Origin: an uncultured Clostridia bacterium
GTDB taxonomy: Bacteria; Bacillota; Clostridia; Christensenellales; Borkfalkiaceae
Direction: 5' to 3'
NCBI GenBank assembly: GCA_934249265.1
Contig: CAKQKQ010000016.1
Location: forward strand, 1-26,824
DNA length: 26,824 nt
The notes under the pieces were generated by a model. It was not told the origin of the DNA. It searched no databases and was given only the letters and a program-made list of their open reading frames with translations. Made by a program: the position numbers and the translations under genes. Positions 24,949 to 26,824 of the stretch are shown here, in pieces (within the stretch, counting starts at the first letter, position 1; each line of letters starts with the position of its first letter).

Positions 24949-24985
24949 TTTTACCGCGGTCGGTCGAACGCCGACCGCGGTAAAA
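24949..24985. repeat. Perfect 15-bp inverted repeat upstream of the LacI-family gene
   Basis: TTTTACCGCGGTCGG (24949-24963) pairs fully with 24971-24985 across a 7-nt loop. T-runs are on the 5' side and A-runs on the 3' side on both strands, the reverse of an intrinsic terminator. It lies 12 bases before the LacI-family start codon and about 90 bp past the preceding stop. Confidence 0.75.
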
Positions 24986-25075
24986 CTTTTAAGTTATTTT
25001 GTGTTTGCTTTTAATAATCTACTTTGCGCAATTCTACGTTGAGTAAATTATTCCTCTTTTAATTTAACGCTTAAA

Positions 25076-26824
25076 TTATGCGCCCGTTACCGTGTAACCT
25101 TCTTTCCAAGAAATTCCGTTTTCGGTAACCGTGTAAGGACAATCCATTTCATAAATATGATAATTGCCGCACCACCACAAATTTGCCGAGCCTTCACACA
25201 TACCGGCAGCAGTATCTTCGTTTCTAAACGCAAGCATAATTTCTACGTCTTGAGTTTCGTTGTAAGGCATATCGTCGTAAGAAATGAACATTTCAAACGT
25301 GATTTCGTACAAGTTGTTGTCAAGTGCTTTACTCTTGAAGTTGAACGCTTTAGCCGAACCTAAATCACGAAGAGCGGAAGCGTAATTTTGCGTTCTCGAA
25401 GCAGAACCGTAAGTGAATTCTACGTTCGTATCAACCCACCAATCTGTCGTGCTGTTTACGCTGATATTGTTTGCAGTAACTGCTTTACCCGCAACTATTA
25501 CGCCGCCGTCAACCTTTGCCGCATAGAATCTTATGCTCTTGCCTGAATTGTCGGTTGCTACCGTTTCGTAATAGTGAGCGGAAAGTGTTTCGTTTGCTTC
25601 CCAATCTGCTATATCACCGTCAACAATAAGTCCGCTTTCGGTAGCGACGTTGAACAACTTGAGGTTTTCAAGAATTTCACTGTCTTCGGTTGTCGCAACG
25701 ACTTTGTTTACCTTCATATCAACGTTGAAACCGCCGATACCGGGGGTTGCTTCGTCTGCCGCGCCGTAATATCCGTCGTGAATGAAGTATACCACGTTGT
25801 TGACTACAAAATAGTAAGTTCCGTTGTATTTAGCGATCGCCATTCTTGCATATTTACCGTTGAGGTAAGCCGTATTCGGTGCTGACATAAACGGATTAAA
25901 TACATAACTGCCGTTTTGAGGCGTATAGCCCCATACCCAATCGGAGTTAGGAGTTTTGTCGCTCTTTTGAGTGATACCCACAACTCTGTTGTCGTTGAAT
26001 ATGCTTCCGTTGCTGGTTGCGTCCATATAGAACAAAAGCGTACTGTTACTTGTTCCTTTTACTACGATACCTGCCTTGGGATATTGGTCATTATTGTTTA
26101 CTTTAGTAAGAGTGAAGTTTACTTCAAAGTAGAAGTTTTCACTGCTAATCTTTGAATAAAGGTGATTTTCGTTAAGAACGTTACCGATAATTTCACCGTT
26201 TTCTTCGGTATAAGCAGAGTTTTCTTCAAAATTTTCACGAGTAATAGTTGTACCCGTAGTGTCTGCAAGTCTAATGTCAACGTCTTCAAGGCTTCCGCCG
26301 GCAATTTTGTTGAGTTCGGTTTCGTCTGTGACGTACTTGAAGTCTTTTGCCGTTAAACCGAGGTTGAACGCCATTAAACCAACTTGAGCCGCTCCGTCGG
26401 TATCTTCATAACCGAGTTTAAGCATTTGCGCTCCGTTTGCGAACAAATAGAACGTATGACCGTATTTCAAAAGTCCGAGTGTAGCATAAGTTCCGTTTGT
26501 ATAAACGAAATTGCCTACCGTAGCCTTCTTTTCAAGATTCCAAGCCCAATCGGAAGTTCTGCCGCCGTTGCTCATTCTCGAAACCGAACCTACTTGCATC
26601 GAACCGTCTACTGCGTCGATATAATAGAATACTTCGCCGATAGCCGTCTTTGCAACGATACCCATCTTGGGATATTTATCGCTATTGTAAACGTTTTGTT
26701 TAGTGAGTTTTGCTTCAAAGTAGAAGTTTTCAACCGGCGTTGCTTTGTACCAAATTGCTTGTTCTTCTACGCCCGTGTTTACAACGTAAGGAGTTTCGCC
26801 GTTGTCTGCGCTTGCGTCCCAACC
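25076..26824 (-). CDS. Large multidomain carbohydrate-binding-type protein, 5' end outside the window
   Basis: The frame is open from base 26824 to the stop at 25076 (582 residues). An internal ATG at 26665 is not the start, because the 53 codons before it continue the same domain. Two copies of a lectin-like module lie at visible residues about 25-175 and 215-395. Each has a FYFE strand, DKYPKMGI or DQYPKAGI, a Y.DA motif, a DW.W patch, NG.YA and a closing KDFKYVTDETELN or KVVATTEDSEIL. The same module ends the GH43 protein. Residues about 405-582 resemble a CBM9-like domain (LIVDGDIADWEANETL, IRFYAAKVDGGVIVAG, YEITFEMFISYDDMP). No catalytic domain is visible. It lies just upstream of the LacI-family gene, so a glycan-binding role outside the cell is inferred. 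Confidence 0.8.
   Translation of the reverse strand, partial: GWDASADNGETPYVVNTGVEEQAIWYKATPVENFYFEAKLTKQNVYNSDKYPKMGIVAKTAIGEVFYYIDAVDGSMQVGSVSRMSNGGRTSDWAWNLEKKATVGNFVYTNGTYATLGLLKYGHTFYLFANGAQMLKLGYEDTDGAAQVGLMAFNLGLTAKDFKYVTDETELNKIAGGSLEDVDIRLADTTGTTITRENFEENSAYTEENGEIIGNVLNENHLYSKISSENFYFEVNFTLTKVNNNDQYPKAGIVVKGTSNSTLLFYMDATSNGSIFNDNRVVGITQKSDKTPNSDWVWGYTPQNGSYVFNPFMSAPNTAYLNGKYARMAIAKYNGTYYFVVNNVVYFIHDGYYGAADEATPGIGGFNVDMKVNKVVATTEDSEILENLKLFNVATESGLIVDGDIADWEANETLSAHYYETVATDNSGKSIRFYAAKVDGGVIVAGKAVTANNISVNSTTDWWVDTNVEFTYGSASRTQNYASALRDLGSAKAFNFKSKALDNNLYEITFEMFISYDDMPYNETQDVEIMLAFRNEDTAAGMCEGSANLWWCGNYHIYEMDCPYTVTENGISWKEGYTVTGA

Noticed and set aside
24949..24985. Intrinsic terminator after the right-edge gene
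   Set aside because: The stem is strong, but the T-run precedes it and an A-run follows it on both strands, so no U-tail forms.

Overview
The window looks like chromosomal DNA from an anaerobic, saccharolytic low-to-mid GC Bacillota (Clostridia-type) bacterium, possibly an uncultured gut lineage. The grounds are near-consensus AGGAGG ribosome sites before most genes, sigma-A type promoters, lipoprotein solute-binding proteins, CUT1 sugar importers without local ATPases, and an electron-bifurcating type [FeFe] hydrogenase. No rRNA, tRNA, CRISPR array, phage gene or transposase was seen. Almost every gene is on the minus strand; ung is the exception. Finer taxonomic placement is not possible from the sequence alone.

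Region by region, left to right. (1) 1-4575 is a minus-strand sugar-uptake operon: solute-binding lipoprotein, two permeases, then a secreted protein with a CBM9-like domain that runs off the left edge. (2) 4967-5911 is a winged-helix regulator with a large C-terminal beta-rich domain; 5912-6532 holds its promoter and an array of ACAA-N6-TTGT dyads. (3) 6533-7207 is ung. (4) 7208-7922 is a convergent, AC-rich intergenic stretch with two terminators. (5) 7923-12069 is hydC-hydB-hydA behind a perfect TTGACA-17-TATAAT promoter. (6) 12070-13055 is a gene-free, TG-rich stretch with short tandem repeats. (7) 13056-17011 holds an orphan CUT1-type ABC ATPase with an enlarged C-terminus and, upstream, a three-gene membrane operon ending in a YesL-like protein. 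(8) 17398-24937 is a second sugar locus: LacI-family regulator, large solute-binding lipoprotein, two permeases and a GH43 lipoprotein. (9) 25076-26824 is the C-terminal part of a large multidomain, apparently carbohydrate-binding protein that runs off the right edge.

A plausible working model is that surface and secreted proteins with CBM9-like and lectin-like modules, plus the GH43 enzyme, bind and trim a hemicellulose or arabinan-type glycan. Two CUT1 importers would take up the oligosaccharides, powered by the shared ATPase at 13056-14666, while HydABC disposes of fermentation electrons as H2. The substrate and the ATPase-importer pairing are inference.

The observations most worth a second look are a 26-bp palindrome present three times in intergenic DNA (one copy abutting the -35 of the ATPase promoter), the dyad array upstream of the winged-helix regulator, a repeated module shared by the GH43 enzyme and the right-edge protein, and the uncharacterised membrane operon beside the orphan ATPase.
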